Of a DNA stretch of 64,000 nucleotides, positions 25,999 through 35,491 are shown piece after piece; position 1 is the stretch's first letter; the number at the start of each line of letters is the position of its first letter. Origin of the DNA: Pedobacter cryotolerans (GTDB taxonomy: Bacteria > Bacteroidota > Bacteroidia > Sphingobacteriales > Sphingobacteriaceae); assembly GCF_005116475.1 (NCBI RefSeq), contig NZ_SWBO01000001.1, positions 558,001 to 622,000 of the forward strand, read 5' to 3'. The notes under the pieces were generated by a model. It was not told the DNA's origin. It was given only the letters and a program-made list of their open reading frames with translations, and did no database searches. The position numbers and the translations under genes were made by a program.

Positions 25999-27029
25999 TG
26001 AATACTTTTACGCTAAAAGTTATTGCCATTAGAAAAGAAACCGCGGATACGATTACTTTGTGTTTCAAACAACCAGGATTACGCAAAATTAAATATCAGG
26101 CCGGGCAATATTTAACTTTAATTTTCCGAATAAATGGACGCCGATACATTAGGCCCTATTCATTTTCCTCCGCTCCTGCTACAGACTCATTGTTAGAAAT
26201 CACCATTAAAAGAGTAGCAAATGGAATAGTTTCCAATCATATCCATGATGTGATTAAAATAGATGACAGCATTGAAGTGATGCAGCCCATGGGAGATTTT
26301 GTATGCGAAACCCCATCAACTCAAATTTTTTTATGGGGAGTGGGTAGTGGCATTACCCCGTTGATTTCTTTGGCCAAACAAATTATAGCAACCAATCCAA
26401 CTTGTAAAGTTAATCTGATCTACGGCAATAGAAACCATATGGAGACTATCTTCTTTGATCAAATACAAGAATTGCAACTGAAGTATAAGAATCAGTTTGT
26501 AGTTAAACATTTTCATACCCGGATGCAGATCAATCATGACATACCAGATTTAATTGAAGGTAGGATTGATCAAGAAAAAGCAGCTCAAATTTTAGCGCAA
26601 TTGAATTGTGAAAACGAATCTAAACATTTTATTTGTGGGCCTGCTGGTTTAAAAGAATCTGTAAAGGCAGCTTTAGCCTTAAATCAAGTCCCTGCTTTCA
26701 ATATTTATGCAGAAGATTTTGAGTTGATGAAAGATCCAAAAGACTTCGAATCGATCCACACCCAAACCATCAAAATAAAATTTGAGCAAAGAGAATATGA
26801 TTTGGAAGTAACCAAAGGAAAAAGTATTTTAGAGAGTGCTTTAGATGCTGGAATTGAATTACCATACTCTTGTCAAACAGGTAGTTGTAGTACCTGCAAA
26901 GGGAAATTAATACAGGGCAAGGCCCAAATGATTGGATTAATTAATGATAGGGATGATTTATTGACGGACGAATACCTAGTCTGCTGTACACATCCTTTAT
27001 CAGAAGATGTATATATAGAAATCGATTAA
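25998..27029 (+). CDS. rfbI: CDP-6-deoxy-delta-3,4-glucoseen reductase (E3-like)
   Basis: A 343-residue flavin and iron-sulfur reductase. In order: an FAD-binding domain (RPYSFSSAP, about 51-60), an NAD-binding domain (GVGSGITPLISL, about 112-123) and a C-terminal plant-type 2Fe-2S domain with cysteines in SCQTGSCSTCKGK and a distal one in LVCCTHP. This is the partner of RfbH that supplies electrons for C-3 deoxygenation of the CDP-sugar. Its position immediately before rfbF and rfbG supports this reading over a general ferredoxin reductase. It gives reduced 3,6-dideoxy sugar intermediates. Confidence 0.85.
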   Translation: MNTFTLKVIAIRKETADTITLCFKQPGLRKIKYQAGQYLTLIFRINGRRYIRPYSFSSAPATDSLLEITIKRVANGIVSNHIHDVIKIDDSIEVMQPMGDFVCETPSTQIFLWGVGSGITPLISLAKQIIATNPTCKVNLIYGNRNHMETIFFDQIQELQLKYKNQFVVKHFHTRMQINHDIPDLIEGRIDQEKAAQILAQLNCENESKHFICGPAGLKESVKAALALNQVPAFNIYAEDFELMKDPKDFESIHTQTIKIKFEQREYDLEVTKGKSILESALDAGIELPYSCQTGSCSTCKGKLIQGKAQMIGLINDRDDLLTDEYLVCCTHPLSEDVYIEID

Positions 27030-27031
27030 AT

Positions 27032-27808
27032 ATGAAAGTAGTGATATTGGCAGGTGGATTAGGAACCCGTTTAATGGAAGAAACGGAAGCACGACCAAAA
27101 CCGATGGTTGAAATTGGTGGAAAGCCAATTTTATGGCACATTATGAAAATTTATGAAGCTTATGGCTACAATGATTTTGTATTGTGTTTAGGCTACAAGG
27201 CACAGATGATTAAAGAATATTTTTTAAACTACTACCTCTATAATTCTGATGTTTCCATAGATGTAGGTAAAAATGCAGTGGATGTTCATTTTTCTAATTC
27301 TGAATCCTTTAAGGTTACACTAATTGATACTGGCTTAACCACCAATACCGCAGGAAGGATCAAAAAAATACAAAAGTATGTGGAGGGAGAAACTTTCATG
27401 TTGACTTATGGTGATGGGGTTGCCGACATTGATATAAAAGCATTGGTTGATTTCCACCACAGTCATGATAAAATGGCTACCTTAACCAGTATCCAAACCC
27501 CAGGCAGATTTGGCAACATTGAAATGGATGAGCAAGGTGGAGTGAAGCATTTTGTAGAAAAACCACAAGGTGATGGCATGTGGATCAATGGTGGTTTTTT
27601 TGTGTTGGATGCAGGTATTTTTGATTATCTGGCTGGTGATGTAGAAAATGTACAATGGGAGAATAAGCCGCTCAAAGAAATTGCCAATGATGGTCAATTG
27701 GCAGCGTTTAAGCATACAGGCTTTTGGAAACCGATGGATGCCTTAAGAGATCGCATAGAATTAGAAGCCTTATGGAGCAGTGGTGAAGCAAAATGGAAAA
27801 TTTGGTAA
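27032..27808 (+). CDS. rfbF: glucose-1-phosphate cytidylyltransferase
   Basis: A 258-residue nucleotidyltransferase that makes CDP-D-glucose from CTP and glucose-1-phosphate, the first committed step to 3,6-dideoxyhexoses. The N-terminal signature LAGGLGTRLMEETEARPKPM with the catalytic arginine and lysine is diagnostic, followed by EIGGKPILWHIMKIY. The length matches the family. It lies 2 bases after rfbI and 1 base before rfbG. Confidence 0.93.
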   Translation: MKVVILAGGLGTRLMEETEARPKPMVEIGGKPILWHIMKIYEAYGYNDFVLCLGYKAQMIKEYFLNYYLYNSDVSIDVGKNAVDVHFSNSESFKVTLIDTGLTTNTAGRIKKIQKYVEGETFMLTYGDGVADIDIKALVDFHHSHDKMATLTSIQTPGRFGNIEMDEQGGVKHFVEKPQGDGMWINGGFFVLDAGIFDYLAGDVENVQWENKPLKEIANDGQLAAFKHTGFWKPMDALRDRIELEALWSSGEAKWKIW

Positions 27809-27809
27809 G

Positions 27810-28901
27810 ATGAGTTTTTTTAATATATATCGAGGAAAGAAAGTATTAGTTACTGGTCATACTGGTTTTAAAGGCTCTTGGCTAGCCATTTGGTTGAAAG
27901 AATTGGGTGCGGAGGTTTATGGTTATGCCTTGCCACCTACGTCTAACATGGACAACTTTGTAACCTGTGGGTTAAGCGAAATAATCAATCATCAAGAAGG
28001 CGATGTACGTGATCGTGTAAAGTTGAAAAATTATTTTCAAGAAGTGCAACCAGATTTTGCATTTCATTTGGCAGCACAACCTTTGGTGTTGTTATCTTAT
28101 CAAGACCCTGTTGGTACCTTTGATACCAATTTAATGGGAACGGTAAACTTCTGGGAAGCCGTAAGGGCTACACCTTCAGTTAAAGCTGCGGTGAATGTAA
28201 CTACTGATAAGTGTTACGACAATAGAGAATGGGTATGGGGCTACCGTGAAAATGATCCTATGGGAGGTAAAGATCCTTATAGTGCATCTAAAGGCTGTTC
28301 AGAGTTAATTACAGCTTCTTATCTTGAATCATTTTTTAAAAAAGAAGGTACTTGCAACATTGCCTCAGCAAGAGCGGGTAATGTGATCGGTGGGGGTGAT
28401 TGGGCTTTAGATAGGATCATTCCAGATTATTTTAGAGCCTATCAGAAAAATGAAAAATTAGAAATCAGAAACCCGCATGCTACCAGACCCTGGCAGCATG
28501 TTTTAGAGCCTTTGAGTGGTTACCTGAACTTAGGTGCAGAATTATACTTAAAAGGAAAAGAGTTTAGCGGTGGATGGAATTTTGGCCCAGAAGACATGGC
28601 GAATTATTCTGTGAAGGAATTGATTGATGAAATATTAGTCTTGGATAGCAGGGGAGGTTATCATATTCCAGAAAACGCGGTAAAATTACATGAAGCTGTG
28701 CTCTTAAAGTTAGACATTTCAAAAGCTGTAAACTTTTTAAAATGGAAACCAGTATTGTCCTTTAATGAAACGGTTGAGTTTACATTAAAAGGTTATTTAA
28801 ATGATTTGAAGTTAGAAAAAAATGTTTACCAAAGTAGGATAGCGCAAATCAACGAATATACAACTAAAGGACGCCAGAAAAAATTAAGTTGGGCTTTATG
28901 A
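27810..28901 (+). CDS. rfbG: CDP-glucose 4,6-dehydratase
   Basis: A 363-residue short-chain dehydrogenase that turns CDP-D-glucose into CDP-4-keto-6-deoxy-D-glucose. The NAD-binding motif GHTGFKG and the family phrase GSWLAIWLKELGAEVYGYAL are present. NVTTDKCYDNREWVWGYREN and the YSASKGCSE motif carry the active-site tyrosine and lysine. The frame could be read from 27780, but the ATG at 27810, one base after the stop of rfbF, is the family start. It overlaps the next gene by 4 bases. Confidence 0.93.
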   Translation: MSFFNIYRGKKVLVTGHTGFKGSWLAIWLKELGAEVYGYALPPTSNMDNFVTCGLSEIINHQEGDVRDRVKLKNYFQEVQPDFAFHLAAQPLVLLSYQDPVGTFDTNLMGTVNFWEAVRATPSVKAAVNVTTDKCYDNREWVWGYRENDPMGGKDPYSASKGCSELITASYLESFFKKEGTCNIASARAGNVIGGGDWALDRIIPDYFRAYQKNEKLEIRNPHATRPWQHVLEPLSGYLNLGAELYLKGKEFSGGWNFGPEDMANYSVKELIDEILVLDSRGGYHIPENAVKLHEAVLLKLDISKAVNFLKWKPVLSFNETVEFTLKGYLNDLKLEKNVYQSRIAQINEYTTKGRQKKLSWAL

Positions 28902-29755
28902 GTAAAATTCTTTTAACTGGAGCGAGTGGATATCTTGGGAAAAATCTTATCCAAGGCTTTGTAGATGCAAATCATGAGTTGGTTCTTTTGGTAAGGAAAA
29001 GCTCCGATATGATTTTTTTACGAAATTATACGCAACCAATAAAAGTTTATTATATAGGTTCACAGACTTTTGATGAAATTTTTAGAGACAATAATATAGA
29101 TATTGTCATACATACGGCTGCATCTTATGGTCGTAAAGATGAAACGCTAAAGCACGTAATAGATGCTAATTTAACATTCCCAATTGACTTATTAACTGCA
29201 GCAATAAAGAATGATGTTAAATATTTCATCAATACCGATACAGCTTTGCCGAAAACCTTAAATTGGTATGCTAGATCTAAAAAACAATTTTTAGAATGGT
29301 TAGAGGAAAGCTCATCCAAGATAAATGTGATAAATTTACAATTGGAATATTTTTTTGGTCCAAACGATGATGAATCTAAGTTCATCACCTTCGTTTTAAA
29401 AGAACTTCAATCAGGTAAAACGGAGATTGATTTTACAGAGGCTACCTCTTTAAGAGATTTTATATTTATTGATGATGTGGTAAAGGCATACTTATTGATT
29501 GTTAGGAAAATTAACAACTTTAGCGGTCTTCAAACAATTCAAATTGGATCTGGTAATGCCATTCAATTAAGAAAGATTATAATTAAAATTAGAGAATTGG
29601 TAAATCGAAAAGATGTTAATTTAAATTTTGGCGCCATACCAATGAGACCAAACGAAATAGAAAAATCTTGTGCTGATATAACTTATTTAAAAAACTTAGG
29701 GTGGAGCCCAGAATATTCTTTTGAAGAAGGTATTTTGAAAACCATACAAAAATAA
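28898..29755 (+). CDS. short-chain dehydrogenase, probable CDP-paratose (or abequose) synthase
   Basis: A 285-residue NAD(P)-dependent SDR with GASGYLG at the N-terminus and the catalytic YARSK (Y..K) motif. Inside a CDP-3,6-dideoxyhexose cluster, between rfbG and rfbH, the expected activity is reduction of the 4-keto group of CDP-3,6-dideoxy-4-ketoglucose. With a tyvelose epimerase present, the likely product is CDP-paratose, so an RfbS-like role is inferred. The sequence alone does not separate paratose from abequose synthases. The ATG at 28898 overlaps the previous stop (ATGA). Confidence 0.75.
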   Translation: MSKILLTGASGYLGKNLIQGFVDANHELVLLVRKSSDMIFLRNYTQPIKVYYIGSQTFDEIFRDNNIDIVIHTAASYGRKDETLKHVIDANLTFPIDLLTAAIKNDVKYFINTDTALPKTLNWYARSKKQFLEWLEESSSKINVINLQLEYFFGPNDDESKFITFVLKELQSGKTEIDFTEATSLRDFIFIDDVVKAYLLIVRKINNFSGLQTIQIGSGNAIQLRKIIIKIRELVNRKDVNLNFGAIPMRPNEIEKSCADITYLKNLGWSPEYSFEEGILKTIQK

Positions 29756-29761
29756 AATACG

Positions 29762-31039
29762 ATGATAAAGATAAATAATAAAGAAGTTGCATTAAAAACT
29801 TTTAAAAGGGCAATTCCAGGCCAAGATTACATACCTGTAACTGGTAAAATTATAGAAGAAGATGACTTATTGCTTTGCATGGAGTCTGTTGCTGATGGTT
29901 GGTTAACCGCAGGTAGATTTGCCAATGAGTTTGAATCTGAATTTGCAAAATATTTTGGAGCAGCTAAGTGCCTTTTAGTTAACTCTGGCTCCTCAGCTAA
30001 TTTAGTGGCATTTTATACATTAACATCACCAAAATTAGGAGATAGAGCAATTAAACCAGGAGATGAAGTGATTACGGTAGCTGCCGGTTTCCCTACCACA
30101 GTTAATCCGATTGTACAGGCAGGAGCTATCCCTGTATTTATTGATGTAGACATTGCAACACATAATGTGAAGCCAGAAATGATTGAAGCAGCAGTTTCGT
30201 CAAAAACGAAAGCCATCATGATTGCACACTCTTTAGGCAATCCTTTCGATTTAGATGAAGTAATGCGTGTAGCTAAAAAATATAATTTGTGGGTAATTGA
30301 AGACGATTGCGATTCATTAGGCGCTACTTATAAAGGTAAAAAAACAGGCACTTTTGGCGACATCTCTACCTTTTCATTTTATCCAGCACATCATATCACC
30401 ATGGGTGAAGGTGGAGCGGTAATTATCAACAATCCAGAATTAGCTAAACTAGCAGAAAGTTTCAGAGATTGGGGTAGAGATTGTTATTGCGAGCCGGGTA
30501 AAGACAATACCTGCGGTTGTCGCTTTGGCCAACAATTGGGTTCTTTACCATATGGCTATGACCATAAATATACCTATTCACATGTGGGCTTTAACTTAAA
30601 GGTTACAGATATGCAAGCAGCTTTAGGGGTGTCGCAAATGAAAAAAATTGACCGTTTCATCGCCAAACGAAGAGAGAATTTTGCTTTATTGTACAACCGT
30701 ATGAAAGAGTTTGAGGATATCTTTATTCTCCCAGAAGCAACTCCCAATACAGATCCTTCATGGTTCGGCTTTTTAATGACGTTAAGAGAGGGTGACTCAA
30801 ATGATCGACATATGCTAGTTCAGCATTTAGAGGAGAAAAAAATTGGCACACGTTTATTGTTTGCTGGTAATTTATTAAGACAGCCAGCTTATACAGATGT
30901 AGCACATCGTGTTGTTTGCGATTTAACCAATACCGATATTATTATGAACCAATCTTTTTGGTTGGGTGTTTGGCCAGGTTTGGATGAAGAACACTATGAT
31001 TATATTGCAAAAGTTATTAGAGACTATATAAATTCATAA
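29762..31039 (+). CDS. rfbH: CDP-4-keto-6-deoxyglucose 3-dehydrase (RfbH/E1)
   Basis: A 425-residue enzyme of the aminotransferase fold that removes the C-3 hydroxyl with pyridoxamine phosphate and an iron-sulfur cluster. The position normally held by the PLP-binding lysine is histidine (H210 in [11 protein letters not shown]), the known hallmark of E1 enzymes, which cannot make a stable Schiff base. A cysteine group in [14 protein letters not shown] is in place to hold the 2Fe-2S cluster. It receives electrons from the reductase encoded at 25998. It follows the SDR gene by 6 bases and ends 1 base before the epimerase. Confidence 0.93.
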   Translation: MIKINNKEVALKTFKRAIPGQDYIPVTGKIIEEDDLLLCMESVADGWLTAGRFANEFESEFAKYFGAAKCLLVNSGSSANLVAFYTLTSPKLGDRAIKPGDEVITVAAGFPTTVNPIVQAGAIPVFIDVDIATHNVKPEMIEAAVSSKTKAIMIAHSLGNPFDLDEVMRVAKKYNLWVIEDDCDSLGATYKGKKTGTFGDISTFSFYPAHHITMGEGGAVIINNPELAKLAESFRDWGRDCYCEPGKDNTCGCRFGQQLGSLPYGYDHKYTYSHVGFNLKVTDMQAALGVSQMKKIDRFIAKRRENFALLYNRMKEFEDIFILPEATPNTDPSWFGFLMTLREGDSNDRHMLVQHLEEKKIGTRLLFAGNLLRQPAYTDVAHRVVCDLTNTDIIMNQSFWLGVWPGLDEEHYDYIAKVIRDYINS

Positions 31040-31040
31040 G

Positions 31041-32063
31041 ATGAGATATTTAATTACAGGTGGATGTGGATTTTTAGGATCCAATTTAGCTGCAGAAATT
31101 TTAAAAAAGGGTGATGAGTTATTTGTATTTGATAATCTCTACAGAACAGGAACGGAGCAGAATTTGGAATGGCTTAAATCTCTAGGGAAATTCAAGTTTT
31201 TTCATTCCGATATCAGGTCTTACAACGATGTTGAATATGCTGTAAAAGAATCTAAGCCGGATGTAGTATTTCACCTTGCCGGCCAAGTGGCTATGACAAC
31301 CTCTGTTGAGAACCCTAGGTTTGATTTTGAGGTAAATGTACTAGGAGGTCACAACATATTGGAAGCAGTAAGAAGATATGCGCCAAACGCTATTCTAACC
31401 TACTCATCAACCAATAAAGTTTATGGCGACTTGGAATGGATGGAGTACGAAGAAACGGATACACGTTTTAAAGCTGTGGGCTATGATAAGGGTTTTGACG
31501 AATTGGTTCCGCTAAACTTTCAATCTCCTTATGGATGTTCTAAGGGAACAACTGATCAATATATGCTTGATTATGCAAAAATGTTTGATCTTAATACCAT
31601 CGTTTTTAGACATTCTTCAATATTTGGAGGAAGACAGTTCGCAACAGCCGATCAAGGCTGGATTGGATGGTTTGTAAAACAGGCAATTGATATCAAATCG
31701 GGCGTAAGCACAGGCAATTTTACCATTTCAGGTACAGGCAAGCAAGTTAGAGATGTTCTTTTTGCAAATGATTTGATCGACTGTTATTTCTCGGCTGTAG
31801 ACAATATAAATGCTACTAAAGGTAAAGCATTTAATATAGGGGGAGGTATGGATAATAGTTTGTCGTTATTAGAACTTTTTCAGTTTTTAGAAAATCACTT
31901 AAATATTTCGATGAATTTTGACAGACTTCCTGTTAGGCAAAGTGATCAAAAAGTTTATGTTGCTGATATTGCCAAGGCAAACGAAGTATTTAATTGGACG
32001 CCAAAAATTAATTCTGAAGATGGCCTGAAAAAAATGATCAATTGGGTACAAACAATAAAATAA
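31041..32063 (+). CDS. rfbE: CDP-paratose 2-epimerase (CDP-tyvelose synthesis)
   Basis: A 340-residue SDR with the NAD motif GGCGFLG and the distinctive SSTNKVYGDL segment. A long insertion around the residues EETDTRF, and the catalytic SPYGCSKG motif, match the tyvelose epimerase family, which inverts C-2 of CDP-paratose to give CDP-D-tyvelose. This is the last step of the pathway encoded by the five genes before it. A plain UDP-glucose-epimerase-like activity is less likely in this context. Confidence 0.88.
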   Translation: MRYLITGGCGFLGSNLAAEILKKGDELFVFDNLYRTGTEQNLEWLKSLGKFKFFHSDIRSYNDVEYAVKESKPDVVFHLAGQVAMTTSVENPRFDFEVNVLGGHNILEAVRRYAPNAILTYSSTNKVYGDLEWMEYEETDTRFKAVGYDKGFDELVPLNFQSPYGCSKGTTDQYMLDYAKMFDLNTIVFRHSSIFGGRQFATADQGWIGWFVKQAIDIKSGVSTGNFTISGTGKQVRDVLFANDLIDCYFSAVDNINATKGKAFNIGGGMDNSLSLLELFQFLENHLNISMNFDRLPVRQSDQKVYVADIAKANEVFNWTPKINSEDGLKKMINWVQTIK

Positions 32064-33401
32064 ATGTATAGTTTGCCTAACATTGATAGTAAGCAAAGAA
32101 ACAATAATATTAAAATTCAAATTTACTTAACATTATTGCTAAGAGGAATCTCTATTATTTTAAGTTTCTATGTCATCAGAATAACATTAGGATATTTAGG
32201 TAAAGATTTGTATGGTATATGGATTGTTTTATTATCAATAATATCTTGGATATCATTGTGTGATATAGGTGTGGGTAATGGGCTTAGAAATAAACTTACA
32301 ATAGCCTTAGCAAAAAATGATACCAATTTAGCTAGAAGTTATGTTTCTACTGCCTACATAATTTTGGCTTTTATTGCAATTGTTATTTTTGGCACATTTA
32401 TCATAGCATCATATTTTGTTAGCTGGCAAGATATATTTAATAGTAGGTTACTGACCCGTGAAGATTATCATTTTATGATGATTATATTTATTGGTGGTAT
32501 TGTTGTTTCTTTTGTACTTTCTTTAATCAATTCAATACTTAATGCTTATCAAAAAAGTTCGCTTACCAACATTGGCACAATAATTACCAATGCTTTGTTT
32601 GTGATTCTCTTAGTAATTTTTAAATCTTATTTTTTAAGTGGTCTCATTAAAATAATATCCCTTTATAGCATTTGCTTAATTGTAAGCAATATCATTGTCT
32701 CTTTAATTTTTTTTTATCAAAATCAGCATGTAACGCCGCATTATCGTTTTTATTCAAAAGAAAAAATTAAGGAGATACTAAATTTAGGGGGTAGCTTTTT
32801 TGTAATTCAAATTGCAGTGTTATTGATATTTACAGTAGACAATTTTATCATTTTACAGTTATTAGGTACTCAGAGTGTTTCTTTGTATAACGTTGTATTT
32901 AAGCTATTTTCTATTTTTACACTTGGTTTCGGCATCATCATATCCCCACTTTGGTCAGCATTTACAGAGGCAAAAGAAAAAAACGATTACATATGGATGA
33001 AAGGGATAATTAAAAAACTAAATAAATTAATGATTCTGATTGCGATAGGCTTGTTCGTTATGTTGTTTATTTATCAACCCATTTTAGATTTTTGGCTTCC
33101 AAAAGATACACGTATCTCACCAAGTTTTGGCTTAATCTTGTCATTTTCATTATTCATTTTGCTATCTATCTGGAATAACATCTACTCTTTCTTCTTAAAC
33201 GGTGTGAGTGTAGTTAAAATGCAGGTTAGAACTTCAATCATCGGCGCACTAATAAATGTACCATTAGCAATTCTGTTTGTTAAATATTTTGATTTTGGAT
33301 TACCTGGAGTAGTTTTGTCTATGTGTATTAGTCTCTCCATATTTTCAGTATTTGGTCCGATAGAAACGTATAACTTCTTTAAAAAACACAATAATGAATA
33401 A
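32064..33401 (+). CDS. Wzx-type O-unit flippase
   Basis: A 445-residue, very hydrophobic protein with about twelve predicted membrane helices and the N-terminal pattern of polysaccharide flippases (RGISIILSFYVIRITLGYLG). It should carry lipid-linked repeat units across the inner membrane to the Wzy polymerase. It is more AT-rich than the sugar-nucleotide genes to its left. It directly follows rfbE and overlaps the next glycosyltransferase by 8 bases. Confidence 0.82.
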   Translation: MYSLPNIDSKQRNNNIKIQIYLTLLLRGISIILSFYVIRITLGYLGKDLYGIWIVLLSIISWISLCDIGVGNGLRNKLTIALAKNDTNLARSYVSTAYIILAFIAIVIFGTFIIASYFVSWQDIFNSRLLTREDYHFMMIIFIGGIVVSFVLSLINSILNAYQKSSLTNIGTIITNALFVILLVIFKSYFLSGLIKIISLYSICLIVSNIIVSLIFFYQNQHVTPHYRFYSKEKIKEILNLGGSFFVIQIAVLLIFTVDNFIILQLLGTQSVSLYNVVFKLFSIFTLGFGIIISPLWSAFTEAKEKNDYIWMKGIIKKLNKLMILIAIGLFVMLFIYQPILDFWLPKDTRISPSFGLILSFSLFILLSIWNNIYSFFLNGVSVVKMQVRTSIIGALINVPLAILFVKYFDFGLPGVVLSMCISLSIFSVFGPIETYNFFKKHNNE

Positions 33402-34296
33402 AGATGTATTAGTGTCGATAGTAATACCTGTTTATAATAGAGAAAATATTATAACTGAAACTATAAACTGTGCAATTAATCAAACGTATAAGAATATAGA
33501 AATCATCGTCTCAGATAATTGTAGTACTGACAATACTTTAGCTATCATTAAAGACTTAGCGCTAGCAGATAATAGAATTAAAATCCTTCAAAATAGCGAA
33601 AATTTAGGTCCAGTACTAAATTGGAAAAATTGTATTGATCATGTTTCAGGTGATTTTGTAAAAATTCTCTGGTCTGATGATTTGATTACTGAAAATTTCA
33701 TTGAGGAAACATTAAAACTTTTTACTGATGATTGTGCTTTTGTGATGTCGGCAATAAAGCATTTTAATGGAAACATTGAAAACGTTATTTTTGAATCAAA
33801 TTACCAACAAAGAACAGTATATGATAAAGATGAATATCTAAAAAATATTCTAATATACAACAAGGTAGTATTTCCCGTATCTCCAGGTTGTGCATTGTTT
33901 AGAACAAAAGATATTAAGTCTTCATTTTTAGAAGAGGTGCCAAATCCAGAAAGTTTAGTATTTAAAAGGTATGGAGCCGGAAATGACTTACTTCTATTTA
34001 TTATTACTGCAAACAAATATAAATATATTAAGGTTGTCCCTCAATTTTTATCATATTTTAGATCACATAGTGAATCATTAACCTTATCAAATTCTTTAGA
34101 TATTTATTACGAATATGCTAAATGGTATTTTATAAATAATGAATATCGTAAATTAATACCAGATTTTGGAGCAAAAATATATTTTAGAAACCTAAGAGAT
34201 AGTATGACGTATAAAATTATGGTGAAGTACATTAATGTAAAAGTGAATTTATTTACTAAAATAAAATATTACTTACTAAAAAAGGTTCAGATTTAA
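33394..34296 (+). CDS. family 2 glycosyltransferase
   Basis: A 300-residue GT-A enzyme that adds one sugar of the repeat unit. The start VSIVIPVYNRENIITETINC and the nucleotide-binding SDNCSTDNT are clear, and the metal-binding acidic motif is WSDD. It lacks membrane helices. The donor and acceptor cannot be told from sequence. It is very AT-rich, as usual for genes specific to one O-antigen type. Confidence 0.85.
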   Translation: MNKDVLVSIVIPVYNRENIITETINCAINQTYKNIEIIVSDNCSTDNTLAIIKDLALADNRIKILQNSENLGPVLNWKNCIDHVSGDFVKILWSDDLITENFIEETLKLFTDDCAFVMSAIKHFNGNIENVIFESNYQQRTVYDKDEYLKNILIYNKVVFPVSPGCALFRTKDIKSSFLEEVPNPESLVFKRYGAGNDLLLFIITANKYKYIKVVPQFLSYFRSHSESLTLSNSLDIYYEYAKWYFINNEYRKLIPDFGAKIYFRNLRDSMTYKIMVKYINVKVNLFTKIKYYLLKKVQI

Positions 34297-34334
34297 ATTA
34301 TACAACTTTGAAATTTTGTGTTAAATTTATATAA

Positions 34335-35486
34335 ATGTGGAATAGAATACTAAATCCGTTTTTTGTGTTCACAGCGATGTGGTTATTTGTTATATATCTA
34401 ATTAACTTACAATTAACTAAGAATATAAGTAGGTTAGATTCACCTGGATTTCAAATTATTTATATCAACATAGTTACTGGTTTAATAATATATTTAGTTT
34501 TCTATTTTATTTTTTACAAGAAAAGAGTTATTAATCAATCGCCAAGTGCACTTCAATATAAAATTTCTCTAAAATTTGCGAATAGGTCTTTCTACTTGTT
34601 TTTGTTTTTGACAGCACTAGATATAATATACTCTGGTGGTGTTCCATTGATATGGTTGTTTACCGGTTCTGCAAAAAGCTATTTAAATTTAGGTATTCCC
34701 TCTATAAGGGGGTTTCAATATACATTATACTTATTTACATTTACAGTGTTTGTTTATCTTCTGAAATTTCACAAATTCAAAAATTGGAAAATTAAAATAG
34801 CAATATTAATCTTATTGCCATTTCTAATGCTTGCTAGAGGCTTGTTGATTTACACAATACTTCAAATATTTTATATTTATATATACGATAAAAAAATAAG
34901 CTTTAATCAAATCAGGAATATTGCAATTTTTTCTATCATATTAATATTGATTTTTGGTGTTATAGGAGATATTAGAGGTGAATATGCAAACCCTTTTGCT
35001 CCTTTAATTACAGATAATCCTGGTAATCCATTAAATAACCTACCAAGTGGCTTCACATGGATTTATATCTATATAACAGCTAATTTTAATAATATTTTAT
35101 TGACAATTGGGACATTTCAGCCATCATACACATTTATAGATATTTTCTATAATTTAGTTCCTGGCTTTCTCAAACAGTTTTTTACTTCGAGTGACAAGGC
35201 ATCTCCACTTATAACTGATGCTAGTTTAAATGTTGCTTCTTTTTATGCTGGTTATGTAACTTCTTTTGGAGTAGTTGGCGGGATTTTTGGCGGTATTATT
35301 TTACAAACAGCTGGTACATATTATTATTTTAAAGCTAAAACTTTAAATATTGGCTATCTGGTGGCTTATGCAATAATATTCACGTGTATTTTTTTAAGCG
35401 TTTTCTTTGATGCATTTATGACTGTAAGTAGTTTTTTTGGAATAATATTATCTGTAATTCTAGCCAATAGATTAAAAAATAAATAA
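34335..35486 (+). CDS. Wzy-type O-antigen polymerase
   Basis: A 383-residue integral membrane protein with about ten hydrophobic helices and a large periplasmic loop (about residues 225-300, including RGEYANPFAP and the YNLVPGFLKQFF region). This is the layout of Wzy polymerases, which join repeat units in the periplasm. No sequence motif is conserved in this class, so the call rests on topology and its place between glycosyltransferases and after Wzx. The base composition is among the most AT-rich in the window. Confidence 0.75.
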   Translation: MWNRILNPFFVFTAMWLFVIYLINLQLTKNISRLDSPGFQIIYINIVTGLIIYLVFYFIFYKKRVINQSPSALQYKISLKFANRSFYLFLFLTALDIIYSGGVPLIWLFTGSAKSYLNLGIPSIRGFQYTLYLFTFTVFVYLLKFHKFKNWKIKIAILILLPFLMLARGLLIYTILQIFYIYIYDKKISFNQIRNIAIFSIILILIFGVIGDIRGEYANPFAPLITDNPGNPLNNLPSGFTWIYIYITANFNNILLTIGTFQPSYTFIDIFYNLVPGFLKQFFTSSDKASPLITDASLNVASFYAGYVTSFGVVGGIFGGIILQTAGTYYYFKAKTLNIGYLVAYAIIFTCIFLSVFFDAFMTVSSFFGIILSVILANRLKNK

Positions 35487-35491
35487 TATAA

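Noticed and set aside
25998..27029. stand-alone phenol or phenylacetate-type ferredoxin reductase
   Set aside because: The domain layout would allow it, but its position 2 bases before rfbF in a 3,6-dideoxyhexose cluster makes the E3 reductase role much more likely.
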